A stretch of DNA of 64,000 bases from Bradyrhizobium sp. CCBAU 51765 (GCF_015291725.1 NZ_CP030038.1:1415001-1479000), one strand, 5' to 3'; positions 16,996-27,798 are shown, counted from the stretch's first letter. A program made the numbers and translations. The notes: a model not told the origin generated them from the letters alone.

Positions 16996-17132
16996 GCCAT
17001 CCTTCGAGACGCCCGCCTTTGGCGGGCCCTCAGGATGAAGACGGGGTGTGCGGCAGCAGTTTCAGCGGGCACCGATCCCACTTAGCCTCATCCTGAGGAG
17101 ACCGCGAAGCGGTCGTCTCGAAGGACGAGGCG
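16996..17132. repeat. interspersed repeat, family D copy 3
   Basis: Ends CCATCCTTCGAGACGCC and CGTCTCGAAGGACGAGG; the inner arms and centre match copies 1 and 2 in inverted orientation. Bases 16805-16995 and 17133-17290 on either side show no recognisable gene. Confidence 0.8.
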
Positions 17133-17307
17133 CGCGCTCAGGCCCCGCCAAGCGGGAGAGGTTGGGCGAGGGACGCCGCCAACGTTTTACCTCATTCGTC
17201 GCCCCTGTTGCCGAGACCGCACACGTCGCGGCTTTCGCATCTGCCCTCGTTGCCAACGCACCGCCGTTCACCCACTATTCCCAAGGACTCATCACGTGGG
17301 GACATCG

Positions 17308-17649
17308 ATGCCGGCATTTCGCTTCAACACGTCATTGGCCGCTGCAAGCCTCTCGCTTGCCCTGGCCGTCCTGGCCCTGCCGCGCGCCGGCTTCGCCTAC
17401 ACCCAGGAGGAGCAGCAGGCCTGCTCGCCGGATGCGATGCGGCTGTGCAGCGAGTTCGTTCCGAACGTCGATGCCATCACGGCCTGCATGATCAAGAAGA
17501 AGTCGCAGCTCTCGCCGCAATGCCGGGTGTTCTTCCGCTCCGGTCCCGAGCCGGGCGAGGCCCGCGCCGGCAGGCCGACCAACATCGCGCCCAAGGCTGC
17601 GAAGAAGCCGGCGCCGAAGGTGGCCAGAAAGAAATCCAGCGAAGGCTGA
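17308..17649 (+). CDS. small secreted cysteine-containing protein
   Basis: A 113-residue protein with a clear Sec signal (FNTSLAAASLSLALAVLALPRAGFA, cleavage near residue 27). The mature part has four cysteines spaced CX7CX12CX11C (ACSPDAMRLC...TAC...QC), enough for two disulfides, and ends in a Lys/Ala/Pro-rich basic tail (KAAKKPAPKVARKK). Proteins of this shape are common in Bradyrhizobium periplasm, but I know of no function. The start is at 17308 with GGGGA; a GTG four codons upstream is also possible. It is monocistronic. Confidence 0.75.
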   Translation: MPAFRFNTSLAAASLSLALAVLALPRAGFAYTQEEQQACSPDAMRLCSEFVPNVDAITACMIKKKSQLSPQCRVFFRSGPEPGEARAGRPTNIAPKAAKKPAPKVARKKSSEG

Positions 17650-17933
17650 GCGCGGACGCCGGCTTCGCGACAGCCACTGGACTCCTTTTGTTCACACGAG
17701 GCCGCGCGAGGCGTGCGGCCACGACAGTCCCGGGCGACGGAAAAGAATCGCCCGCAGGTTTGCGCGGCAAGGTTGCGTTGCCCCGCTTGTTGCTCAAAAA
17801 ACGCACAAATGCCCGCGCGAGCGGTATTTCGGCTGGGTCCGCGTCTCCGTCCTGCGATGCAGTGTGACTCAAAAGCCAACACGCCTTGTTATTTCGTGGC
17901 CGTAACGCAACCCCTGATAAATTTTTCTTTCCC

Positions 17934-17951
17934 GAATCAGCGCGCTGATTC
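17934..17951. promoter_or_regulatory. 18-bp perfect palindrome upstream of parA-like gene
   Basis: GAATCAGCGCGCTGATTC is perfectly self-complementary and ends 37 bases before the ParA-like start codon. It does not match the chromosomal parS consensus. An operator for a dimeric repressor or a binding site for an autoregulatory ATPase is plausible. Bases 17650-17933 show nothing else. Confidence 0.5.
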
Positions 17952-17988
17952 ATTTTCGCGGCCTGGGGTCAATCTGGAGGCCGAAGGT

Positions 17989-18666
17989 ATGAACGTTATT
18001 GTTTTTGCATCGCGTAAGGGCGGCTCGGGCAAGAGTACCCTGGCTGCACATCTCGCCGCGCAGATCAAGGCGAGCAAGCAGGTCATGCTCGTGGATGCGG
18101 ATCCGCAGGGCTCGCTCACGCTGTGGCACAAGCTGCGTGGCACCAACGAGCCGCCGATCAAGGCTGCCGTGAACTCCGTCAGCGGCATCGTCTCCGCCGC
18201 CAAGCGCGACGGCTATGAATGGGTGTTGATCGACACGCCGCCGAACCTGTCGGCCGTCGTCGACGACGCGATCAAGAACGCCACCATGGTGGTGATCCCC
18301 GCCCGTCCCGGCGTGTTCGACGTCAACGCGGTGCAGGAGACCATCCAGATGTGCCGCGCCGCGCGCAAGCCCTATGCGGTCGTGCTCAACGGTGCGCCGG
18401 CCAAGCGCGACGAATCCGAAAGCCCGATCGTCACCATCGCCCGCGAAGCGCTGGCCAAATTCCGTGCTCCGGTGTGGGGCGGCCAGATCACCAATCGTTC
18501 GGACCTGCTGATGGCGCTGAGCCACGGCGAGGGTGCGCGCGAGTATCAGGCCGAGAGCCGTGCAGCCCAGGAGATTGCGAGGCTGTGGGCGGCGATCGAG
18601 CGTTCGGTCAAGGCTATTCGCGGCACGGCGTCGGCTTCCGGCGCAATGCACAAGCAGGCAGCTTAA
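17989..18666 (+). CDS. orphan ParA/MinD-type ATPase
   Basis: A 225-residue Walker-type ATPase with deviant Walker A KGGSGKST near residue 10, DADPQG at about 40 and Walker B VLIDTPP near 80, and with no DNA-binding N-terminal extension. The second lysine of the deviant Walker A is R9-K10 (SRKGGSGKS), as in ParA dimers. No parB is adjacent, so it is an orphan ParA. Such proteins position chemoreceptors, carboxysomes, storage granules or the like, or partition a chromosome region. An 18-bp palindrome precedes it and a terminator follows. The start is ATG after GAAGGT. Confidence 0.88.
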   Translation: MNVIVFASRKGGSGKSTLAAHLAAQIKASKQVMLVDADPQGSLTLWHKLRGTNEPPIKAAVNSVSGIVSAAKRDGYEWVLIDTPPNLSAVVDDAIKNATMVVIPARPGVFDVNAVQETIQMCRAARKPYAVVLNGAPAKRDESESPIVTIAREALAKFRAPVWGGQITNRSDLLMALSHGEGAREYQAESRAAQEIARLWAAIERSVKAIRGTASASGAMHKQAA

Positions 18667-18692
18667 TTTTCATTGTTCATTCCCCGGACGAC

Positions 18693-18718
18693 AAACGCGC
18701 GGACAAGCCGCGCGTTTT
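18693..18718 (+). terminator. terminator after parA-like gene
   Basis: Stem AACGCGCGG / CCGCGCGTT with loop ACAAG and a short T run. Confidence 0.7.
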
Positions 18719-18743
18719 GCGTTTCTGCACCGGTGAAGACGAG

Positions 18744-18890
18744 CTACGCCACCATCAGCATGTAGAACACGATGACCGGCGACAGGGTCAGGATCACCGA
18801 CCAGATGCCGGCGGCCCAGAGAATGTCCTCGGTGGTAAAGCCCTGCTGTCCGGCGTCGTAATGCGACGCCATTTCATTCTGACTATTCAC
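18744..18890 (-). CDS. small single-pass membrane protein, 48 residues
   Basis: GTG start with GGAGG five bases upstream and 48 codons to TAG. The polar N-terminus (NSQNEMASHYDAGQQGFTTED) is followed by one membrane helix (ILWAAGIWSVILTLSPVIVFYMLMV). An internal ATG at 18872 would give 42 residues but lacks a ribosome site. It lies convergent to the parA-like gene. A second small single-pass protein of similar size follows it on the same strand (19019-19174). No family recognised. Confidence 0.6.
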   Translation of the reverse strand: MNSQNEMASHYDAGQQGFTTEDILWAAGIWSVILTLSPVIVFYMLMVA

Positions 18891-19018
18891 AAACGCCTCC
18901 GCGATTTCTTCGCTTATGGGCGTCAGTGTTAGCGGGGATGTTTTAAGATCCGGATCGCAGCTGCCCCGGCATTTTGAACGCAGGTGCTACCGCGGATTAA
19001 CCATCCCGCGCGCGTCCG

Positions 19019-19174
19019 TCAGCCGAGCAGCCAGAGCCGAAACAGCAGCACCGGCATCAGGCCGAGCATCACCGCCCAGAACCCGAACGACGACACCACC
19101 AGAATTCCCTGCAGGAGATCGGCCGGCGCGAATTGCCGCGCGGCCGTCGGCCGGATGCGCTGTCCCATGGTCAT
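19019..19174 (-). CDS. small single-pass membrane protein, 51 residues
   Basis: The start at 19174 follows AGAGGGGGA closely. The basic N-terminus (TMGQRIRPTAARQFAPADLLQ) is followed by one hydrophobic helix (GILVVSSFGFWAVMLGLMPVLLFRLWLL). With the 48-residue protein 128 bases further on the same strand it may form a two-gene unit. Both have an N-in polar part and one helix, like tiny subunits of membrane complexes, but no identity can be given. Confidence 0.6.
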   Translation of the reverse strand: MTMGQRIRPTAARQFAPADLLQGILVVSSFGFWAVMLGLMPVLLFRLWLLG

Positions 19175-19285
19175 TCCCCCTCTGTAGGTCCCGGAGGGTA
19201 GGCGCGATTGTGTAAACGAGCCGTGGATGCGCCATGCCGCAACAGCGAAGGCGATTGAGGCGCGGTTAACCACGGGGCGGTGCTC

Positions 19286-19449
19286 TTACCCTCCCCTGGA
19301 GGGGGAGGGTCGATCGCGCGAAGCGCGAGCGGGGTGGGGTGATCTCTCCACTCGGGCAGTGTTCGCCGCGGAGAGACCGTCACCCCACCCCGCTCCACAT
19401 ATCGCTTCGCGACATGTGAAGCGACCCTCCCCCTCCAGGGGAGGGTAAG
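19286..19449. repeat. interspersed palindromic repeat, family A copy 3
   Basis: Complete copy: TACCCTCCCCTGGAGGGGG on the left, CCCTCCCCCTCCAGGGGAGGG on the right, and inner arms GCGGGGTGGGGTGATCTCTCC and its partner. It separates the small membrane protein from the DapA-like gene. Confidence 0.85.
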
Positions 19450-19457
19450 CGAGGCCG

Positions 19458-20366
19458 CTACGCCGCGACCTTTGTCCGTCGCTCGATCTCGCGATCGATT
19501 GCCGCTGCGAGCTCGCTGCTCACTTCAACCATCGGCAGGCGCACTTCAGGACTGTCGATCAGGCCGCTGCGCCACAGCCAGTACTTCGCCGGCGCGGGGC
19601 TCGGCTCGGCGAACAAGAGCCGCGTCAGCTCGGCGACCTCGTTCCAGCGCGCCAGCGCAGCATCATGATTGCCGCGCTTCAGCTCGGCATGGACGGCTGC
19701 GAACGTCGCGGTCTCGACATGAGCCGACAGCACGATGCCGCCGTCGGCGCCGTCGCTGAGCGCCTCGAAATAGTTGGCATCCTCGCCGGTGAGCACGCGG
19801 AATGCCTTCGGCCGGTCGCGCAGCAGCGCGATCGACTGCTCGCGGCTCGCGCCGCAATCCTTCAGCCCGACGATGTTCCTGTGCTCGGCGAGCCGCAGCA
19901 GCGTCTGGTTGGTGATGTTGACGGCGGTGCGATACGGGATGTTGTAGAGCGCGAGCGGCCATGCCGCGTGATCGGCGAGCGCTTGGAAATGCGCCAGCAA
20001 GCCACGCTGCGACGGTCGCACGTAATAGGGGCTCGCGATCAGGTAGCCGTCGATCGGCCAGTCCGCGGTCTCGTCGAGGCGCTCCTTCAGCCGCGAGGTG
20101 TCCGCGCCCGAGAGCCCGAGGCAGATCGGCATGGTGCGGCCGCTGGCCGCCATCTCGTCGCGCACCACGGCGACGAGACGTTCGAGCTCGGCCTCGCGCA
20201 GCGTCATGCCTTCACCGGAGGTCGCCCCCAGGATGAAGCCGTCGACGGCTCCAGCGCCGTAGTGCCGCGTCAGCCGCCGCAGCGATCTCTCGTCGAGCGC
20301 GCCGCCGTGAAACGGCGTCACCAGCGGCAGCCACAGCCCGTGCAAGTGATCTTCAAGTCCGGTCAT
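19458..20366 (-). CDS. dihydrodipicolinate synthase family protein (DapA-like)
   Basis: A 302-residue class I aldolase of the DapA/NanA family. The pyruvate Schiff-base lysine is in NIVGLKDCGAS and the catalytic Tyr in ALYNIPYRT. The substrate loop reads GATSGEGMTL where true DapA usually has GTTGES, so the second Thr position is Ser and the order differs. That favours a paralogue acting on another 2-keto acid aldehyde over the lysine-pathway enzyme. The start follows GAAGGAGATGG. It is preceded on the same strand by a candidate sRNA with its own terminator. Confidence 0.85.
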   Translation of the reverse strand: MTGLEDHLHGLWLPLVTPFHGGALDERSLRRLTRHYGAGAVDGFILGATSGEGMTLREAELERLVAVVRDEMAASGRTMPICLGLSGADTSRLKERLDETADWPIDGYLIASPYYVRPSQRGLLAHFQALADHAAWPLALYNIPYRTAVNITNQTLLRLAEHRNIVGLKDCGASREQSIALLRDRPKAFRVLTGEDANYFEALSDGADGGIVLSAHVETATFAAVHAELKRGNHDAALARWNEVAELTRLLFAEPSPAPAKYWLWRSGLIDSPEVRLPMVEVSSELAAAIDREIERRTKVAA

Positions 20367-20404
20367 GGTCCATCTCCTTCCAGGGAAAAGCCTGAGACGG
20401 AGGG

Positions 20405-20545
20405 CACATGAAAAAACCCCGTCCAGGCGGCGGGGTCTTCGGGATTTGCAGCGATGACGAAGTCAGCTAGTGCGCGCAAAAATCCGAGGTCCCCGGATGG
20501 GGGCCTTTTTTCGAATTGGCTGCGCACGACTTCGTGATCATCTGC
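20405..20545 (-). ncRNA. candidate rod-shaped small RNA
   Basis: On the minus strand a promoter-like TTGACA-N17-CATCAT is followed by about 140 bases that fold into one long interrupted helix: TTTGCAG/CTGCAAA, GATG/CATC, ACGAAGTC/GACTTCGT (20528-20535 with 20457-20464) and GTGCGC/GCGCAC (20522-20527 with 20470-20475). A terminator follows. The top of the helix holds GGCCCCC...GGGGACC. No good reading frame lies inside. The rod shape recalls 6S RNA, but I cannot match the 6S sequence. The plus strand could also be transcribed, since the apical hairpin ends in six T residues there. Confidence 0.45.
20411..20437 (-). terminator. Rho-independent terminator upstream of DapA-like gene
   Basis: Minus-strand CCCCG, loop, CGGGG followed by TTTTTT. 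It ends 45 bases before the DapA-like start on the same strand, so it closes the candidate sRNA or acts as an attenuator for dapA. Confidence 0.65.
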
Positions 20546-20547
20546 AA

Positions 20548-20576
20548 ATGATGCGGGGTGTGTCTGGAACTGTCAA
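20548..20576 (-). promoter_or_regulatory. promoter for candidate sRNA
   Basis: Minus-strand TTGACA (20571-20576), 17 bases, then CATCAT (20548-20553). The -35 is a perfect match and the -10 is weak, which is common in alphaproteobacteria. Confidence 0.4.
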
Positions 20577-20607
20577 TACACGCGGAGGGCGAAAGCCCAT
20601 GCGGACG

Positions 20608-20636
20608 AAAAAAAGCCGGACCCGAAGGCCCGGCTT
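20608..20636 (-). terminator. terminator after lsrB
   Basis: Minus-strand AGCCGGGCC-TTCG-GGTCCGGCT followed by TTTTTT, 172 bases beyond the lsrB stop. It is the first strong terminator after the trxB-lsrB unit. Confidence 0.75.
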
Positions 20637-20808
20637 AGGTATTGGCCACGTGAGGCCGACACAATCACCTTCCAAGAGGGATTACTGAACTCCCGCGCCA
20701 CTGGAGGAGGGGGACAAATGCGCAACGCGAAGGCTCAGCGTGCAAACATTATGGGCTTGGCCAGCGTCATGCAGCAACAGCCGAGGCCGCATGTCAGTCA
20801 TGCGGAAA

Positions 20809-21732
20809 TCAGGACGGCCAGCGCTGCGCCTTGCTCACCACGAAGTCGCGGAACACCTGCACGCGCGCGACCGTCTTCAATTCCTCGGGATAGACGAAGT
20901 AGGTGTCGAGCTGGATCGAATCCGACTCGCCGAACAGCTGCACGAGTTTGTTCTGTTCCTCGACGAGATAGTCCGGCAGCGCGGCGATGCCGAGGCCCTG
21001 CTGACAGGCGCGCACGAGACCGAGGATGTTGTTCACCTTGAAATAGGCTTCGCGCGGACCGGAGCCGTTGCGCCCGGCTTCGATCAGCCAATTGCGATTC
21101 TGAAGATGCGGCGCGAAGCTGCCGTCGCTGAGCGTGATGATGCGGTGGGAGTCGAGCTCCTCCAGCGTGCGCGGCGTGCCGAAGCGCTTGATGTATTCCG
21201 GAGAGCAATAGGCGTGGAAGCCCATCGCGAACAGCTTGCGCTGGATCAGGTCCGGCTGCGTCGGCTTGCGGGTCCGGATCGCGACGTCGGCCTCGCGCAT
21301 CGACAGATCGAGCTCCTCGTCGGTGACGATCAGCGAGATGCGGATCTCCGGATAGAGCGCGGTGAACTCGCCGAGCCGCGGGATCAGCCAGTTGATGCCG
21401 ACGCCGGGCGTGGTGGTGATCTTGAGGTCGCCGCTCGGGCGCTCGCGGCTGTCGGTCAGCTTGGCGCGCGCCGCCTGCAGCTGCATGAACACGTCATGCG
21501 CGGTGCGGAAGAGCAGGTCGCCCTGCTCGGTGAGGATCAGGCCGCGGGCGTGGCGGTGGAACAGCGAGACCGAGAGCTCCTGCTCCAGCGCCGAGACCTG
21601 GCGCGAGACCGCCGATTGCGACAGGCCGAGCTGCTCGCCCGCATGCGTGAAGCTGCCCGCTTCCGCCGCCGCGTGAAACACCTTCAGCTTGTCCCAATCC
21701 ATATCCGTAAATCCGTCGCGTGTTCGAGGCAT
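20809..21732 (-). CDS. lsrB: LysR regulator, LsrB/VtlR type
   Basis: A 307-residue LysR regulator. The start of the DNA-binding domain, MDWDKLKVFHAAAEAGSFTHAGEQLGLSQSAVSRQVSALEQ, is the pattern I know from LsrB of Sinorhizobium meliloti and VtlR of Brucella and Agrobacterium, which control redox balance, lipopolysaccharide and sRNAs of the AbcR class. The order lrp-trxB-lsrB matches the rhizobial locus. Two starts are possible: 21732, four bases after trxB with GGAA, or 21702 at MDWDK. It is probably co-transcribed with trxB. Confidence 0.85.
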   Translation of the reverse strand: MPRTRDGFTDMDWDKLKVFHAAAEAGSFTHAGEQLGLSQSAVSRQVSALEQELSVSLFHRHARGLILTEQGDLLFRTAHDVFMQLQAARAKLTDSRERPSGDLKITTTPGVGINWLIPRLGEFTALYPEIRISLIVTDEELDLSMREADVAIRTRKPTQPDLIQRKLFAMGFHAYCSPEYIKRFGTPRTLEELDSHRIITLSDGSFAPHLQNRNWLIEAGRNGSGPREAYFKVNNILGLVRACQQGLGIAALPDYLVEEQNKLVQLFGESDSIQLDTYFVYPEELKTVARVQVFRDFVVSKAQRWPS

Positions 21733-21736
21733 GATG

Positions 21737-22702
21737 TTATTCCGCTGCCGCGCGCTCGCTGGCGCGAAGGGCCAAGAAACGTTCGGCTTCGAGTGCGGCC
21801 ATGCAGCCGAGGCCTGCGGCCGTCACGGCCTGGCGAAAGGTCTCGTCGGCGACGTCGCCGGCGGCGAACAGGCCGGGCACCGAGGTGGCGGTCGAGTTCG
21901 GGGCGACCTCGACATAGCCCGACGGTTTCAGCTTGACCTGGTCCTTGACGAGTTCGGTCGCGGGCGCGTGGCCGATGGCGATGAAGACGCCGTCCGCCTT
22001 CACGTCCGTGAGCGCGCCGGTCTTGACGTTCTTGAGCCGGACATGGGTGACCTTGTTCGGGTTCTCGGTGCCACAGATCTCGTCGACGGCCGAGTCCCAG
22101 ATCACCTTGATCTTCGGGTGGTTGAACAGGCGTTCCTGCAGGATGCGCTCGGCGCGGAAGTGATCGCGACGATGCACGATGGTGACCTGCGAGGCGTGGT
22201 TGGTGAGGTACAGGGCCTCCTCGACCGCGGTGTTGCCGCCGCCGACCACGATCACGTCCTTGCCCCGGTAGAAGAAGCCGTCGCAGGTGGCGCAGGCCGA
22301 CACGCCGCCGCCCTGGAACTTGGCTTCGGACGGCAGCCCGAGCCAGCGCGCTTGCGCGCCTGTGGCGAGGATCACGGTGTCGGCGAGATAGACGTCGCCG
22401 CTGTCGCAGGTGAGGCGGAACGGCCGCTGCGCCGTCTCCAGCCTGGTGACCAGATCGGTGACGATCCGGGTGCCGACATGGACCGCCTGCTTCTCCATCT
22501 GCTCCATCAGCCAGGGGCCCTGGATCACGTCGGCGAAGCCCGGATAATTCTCGACGTCGGTGGTGATGGTGAGCTGGCCGCCGGGCTGGATGCCCTGGAT
22601 CAGGATCGGCTCGAGCATCGCCCGCGCGGCATAGATCGCCGCCGTGTAGCCAGCAGGGCCGGAGCCGATAATGACGACCTTTGCATGAACAGGAGCGGAC
22701 AT
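21737..22702 (-). CDS. trxB: thioredoxin-disulfide reductase
   Basis: A 321-residue FAD/NADPH enzyme that reduces thioredoxin in the cytosol. It has the FAD motif IGSGPAGYTAAIYAARA at residue 11, the redox pair SACATCDGFFYRG (CATC), the NADPH motif VVGGGNTAVEEALYL and the C-terminal FAD block VPGLFAAGDVADETFRQAVTAAGLGCMAA. All catalytic parts are present. It is divergent from lrp and followed immediately by lsrB. Two short palindromes lie in the shared upstream region. Confidence 0.97.
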   Translation of the reverse strand: MSAPVHAKVVIIGSGPAGYTAAIYAARAMLEPILIQGIQPGGQLTITTDVENYPGFADVIQGPWLMEQMEKQAVHVGTRIVTDLVTRLETAQRPFRLTCDSGDVYLADTVILATGAQARWLGLPSEAKFQGGGVSACATCDGFFYRGKDVIVVGGGNTAVEEALYLTNHASQVTIVHRRDHFRAERILQERLFNHPKIKVIWDSAVDEICGTENPNKVTHVRLKNVKTGALTDVKADGVFIAIGHAPATELVKDQVKLKPSGYVEVAPNSTATSVPGLFAAGDVADETFRQAVTAAGLGCMAALEAERFLALRASERAAAE

Positions 22703-22810
22703 TTCGATGGACGCCTTTCACGGGGGATTTGCAGCGCGGGCGCGGAAGGTGCCGGGAGGCCTCGCGGAGGCGCTGAAATATCAGAGCTAATCTAAGCCTT
22801 CTGGTGAGCT

Positions 22811-22825
22811 ATGCAAGAATTGCAT
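22811..22825. promoter_or_regulatory. 15-bp palindrome between trxB and lrp
   Basis: ATGCAA-GAA-TTGCAT, a perfect inverted repeat with GCAA...TTGC core, 109 bases upstream of trxB. It may be an operator for LsrB or Lrp. Confidence 0.4.
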
Positions 22826-22876
22826 TCCCTCTCAGCGGATTTTTCCAACAGGGAACAAAACTCGATTGCGTTGCAC

Positions 22877-22893
22877 GCGCAATAAAATTGCGC
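22877..22893. promoter_or_regulatory. 17-bp palindrome upstream of lrp
   Basis: GCGCAAT-AAA-ATTGCGC, a perfect inverted repeat with an AT centre, 76 bases upstream of the lrp start. The A/T-rich centre and position suit Lrp autoregulation; it shares a GCAA...TTGC core with 22811-22825. Confidence 0.45.
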
Positions 22894-22968
22894 TGCCCGT
22901 GCCGACTGGGCTATGAGGATTTCGACAAACCATCCAATACCGCTGCAAAGGGCAGGAGTTCCAATCAC

Positions 22969-23448
22969 GTGTCGCGGAACCTAGACGAGATCGACCTGAA
23001 GATTCTCACCGAGATTCAGGCCGACGGTCGAATCACGAATGTCGAGCTGGCCAAGCGCGTCGGAATCTCGCCGCCCCCCTGCCTGCGCCGTGTCCGGGCG
23101 CTTGAGGAAGAGGGCTACATCCACGGCTATCGGGGCCTGCTCGACGCCCGCAAACTCGGTTTCGATGTCACCGTGTTCGCGGCCGTGCACCTGTCCAGCC
23201 AGGCCGAGGCGGATTTGCGCGCTTTCGAGGATTTCGTCCGCGCCGAGCCCCTGGTGCGGGAATGCTGGATGCTGTCGGGCGAGGTCGATTTCATCCTCAA
23301 ATGCGTCGCCCCTGACATGGCGACTTTCCAGGATTTCGTCACGCACCTGACTGCCGCGCCACATGTCCGCAACGTGCGGACCTCGCTGGTGCTGCACAAT
23401 TCGAAGTACGAGGCGGCCGTGCCGCTGGAGGTGAAGGGGAGAAGGTAG
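22969..23448 (+). CDS. lrp: Lrp/AsnC family transcriptional regulator
   Basis: A 159-residue feast/famine regulator. The helix-turn-helix is at about residues 20-45 (TNVELAKRVGISPPPCLRRVRALEEEGYI) and the ligand-sensing RAM domain at 65-150 (VTVFAAVHLSSQAEADLRAFEDF). The GTG start at 22969 is chosen for CAGGAG upstream and the normal family length; the frame is open further upstream but that part contains the palindromic promoter. It is divergent from trxB-lsrB, a conserved rhizobial arrangement. The effector amino acid is unknown. Confidence 0.92.
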   Translation: MSRNLDEIDLKILTEIQADGRITNVELAKRVGISPPPCLRRVRALEEEGYIHGYRGLLDARKLGFDVTVFAAVHLSSQAEADLRAFEDFVRAEPLVRECWMLSGEVDFILKCVAPDMATFQDFVTHLTAAPHVRNVRTSLVLHNSKYEAAVPLEVKGRR

Positions 23449-23461
23449 GCCGCGCGAACTC

Positions 23462-23522
23462 GTGCCCCGGACGCAGCGCAGCAACGCTAAGGGCGTTGCA
23501 GTGCCTCCGGGACACGAGACGC
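23462..23522. repeat. short palindromic repeat after lrp
   Basis: GTGCCCCGGACGCAGCG on the left and CCTCCGGGACACGAGACGC on the right enclose a small GCAACGC/GCGTTGC hairpin. It is related in style to family C. Confidence 0.5.
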
Positions 23523-23527
23523 AGAAA

Positions 23528-23556
23528 CAAAAAGGCCGCGCACTGCGCGGCCTTTT
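23528..23556. terminator. bidirectional terminator between lrp and greA
   Basis: Perfect GGCCGCGC / GCGCGGCC stem with ACT loop, A run before and T run after, so it can end both convergent transcripts. Confidence 0.85.
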
Positions 23557-23589
23557 CGAAAGTATCATCTCGGCGCAGGCGGCAAATCC

Positions 23590-24063
23590 TTACCGCCACT
23601 CCACCTTGGTGATCTCATAGGCCTTGGCGCCGCCGGGCGTGTTGACCTCGACCGAGGCGCCTTTCTTCTTGCCGATCAACGCGCGCGCGAGCGGCGAGGT
23701 GATGGAGATGCGGCCCTTCTTGGCGTCGGCCTCGACCTCGCCGACGATCTGCCACACCGTCTTCTTCTCGGTGTCCTCGTCGACCAGCGTCACGGTGGCG
23801 CCGAACTTGATGGTGTCGCCGGAGAGCTTGGAAATGTCGATGATGTCGGCGCGCGCGAGCTTGTCCTCGAGCTCGGCGATGCGGCCTTCATTGTGGGACT
23901 GCTCTTCCTTCGCGGCATGATATTCCGCGTTTTCCGACAGGTCTCCGTGCGAGCGCGCCTCCGCGATATGCTCGATGATCCGCGGACGATCCACGGACTG
24001 GCGCTGCTTCAATTCTTCCCCGAGCGCGACAAAGCCGGCCTGGGTCATCGGAACCTTTTCCAT
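23590..24063 (-). CDS. greA: transcription elongation factor GreA
   Basis: A 157-residue factor that rescues backtracked RNA polymerase by stimulating transcript cleavage. The N-terminal coiled coil (residues 1-75) carries the acidic tip [20 protein letters not shown], whose D/E pair acts in the polymerase secondary channel. The C-terminal FKBP-like domain ends [27 protein letters not shown]. The start at [11 protein letters not shown] gives the standard length, and the longer frame upstream is noncoding in style. It lies downstream of carB on the same strand with about 210 noncoding bases between. Confidence 0.97.
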   Translation of the reverse strand: MEKVPMTQAGFVALGEELKQRQSVDRPRIIEHIAEARSHGDLSENAEYHAAKEEQSHNEGRIAELEDKLARADIIDISKLSGDTIKFGATVTLVDEDTEKKTVWQIVGEVEADAKKGRISITSPLARALIGKKKGASVEVNTPGGAKAYEITKVEWR

Positions 24064-24277
24064 CGTCTCTCTCGTCCTTCGATCGTGCGCCCCAAACGCG
24101 GATGGACGCCGCAACCTTGATTCGTCAGTGTTTCCGGAGCCCAACGCAGGGACTGCCGGACGTTGACAGATATGGGCTTTTAGCGCCGGAACAGAACCAC
24201 CACCTGGCCGGACAGTTCCTCCGGCCATTGTGGCTTCATCGCCAATCACTTAGCAGCGGCTTCGCCGGAGCTAGCGA

Positions 24278-27742
<3,465 letters not shown>

Positions 27743-27770
27743 CACCGCTCACGGGCTGGAATCTGGGCAC

Positions 27771-27798
27771 AAAAAAAGGGCGCGCTTGCCGCGCGTCC
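27771..27798 (-). terminator. intrinsic terminator or attenuator in the carB leader
   Basis: Minus-strand GGACGCGC-GGCAA-GCGCGCCC followed by seven T residues, ending 28 bases before carB. Just upstream, GCGAG/CTCGC and a CCGCGC that could pair with the terminator's GCGCGG offer an alternative fold. It could attenuate carB or end an upstream transcript such as the tRNA-like gene. Confidence 0.65.

Noticed and set aside
20454..20537. 27-codon frame inside the candidate sRNA on the plus strand
   Set aside because: No ribosome site and it coincides with the long inverted repeat, so structure explains the sequence better.
20405..20545. 6S RNA identity for the candidate sRNA
   Set aside because: The rod shape agrees, but I could not match known 6S sequence or a clear central bubble. 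Kept as an unnamed candidate.
20718..21041. Plus-strand frame of 107 codons with a very strong GGAGGAGGGGG site
   Set aside because: Three quarters of it is antisense to lsrB and its composition is shadow-like. The ribosome site is notable but not enough; a short leader peptide cannot be excluded.
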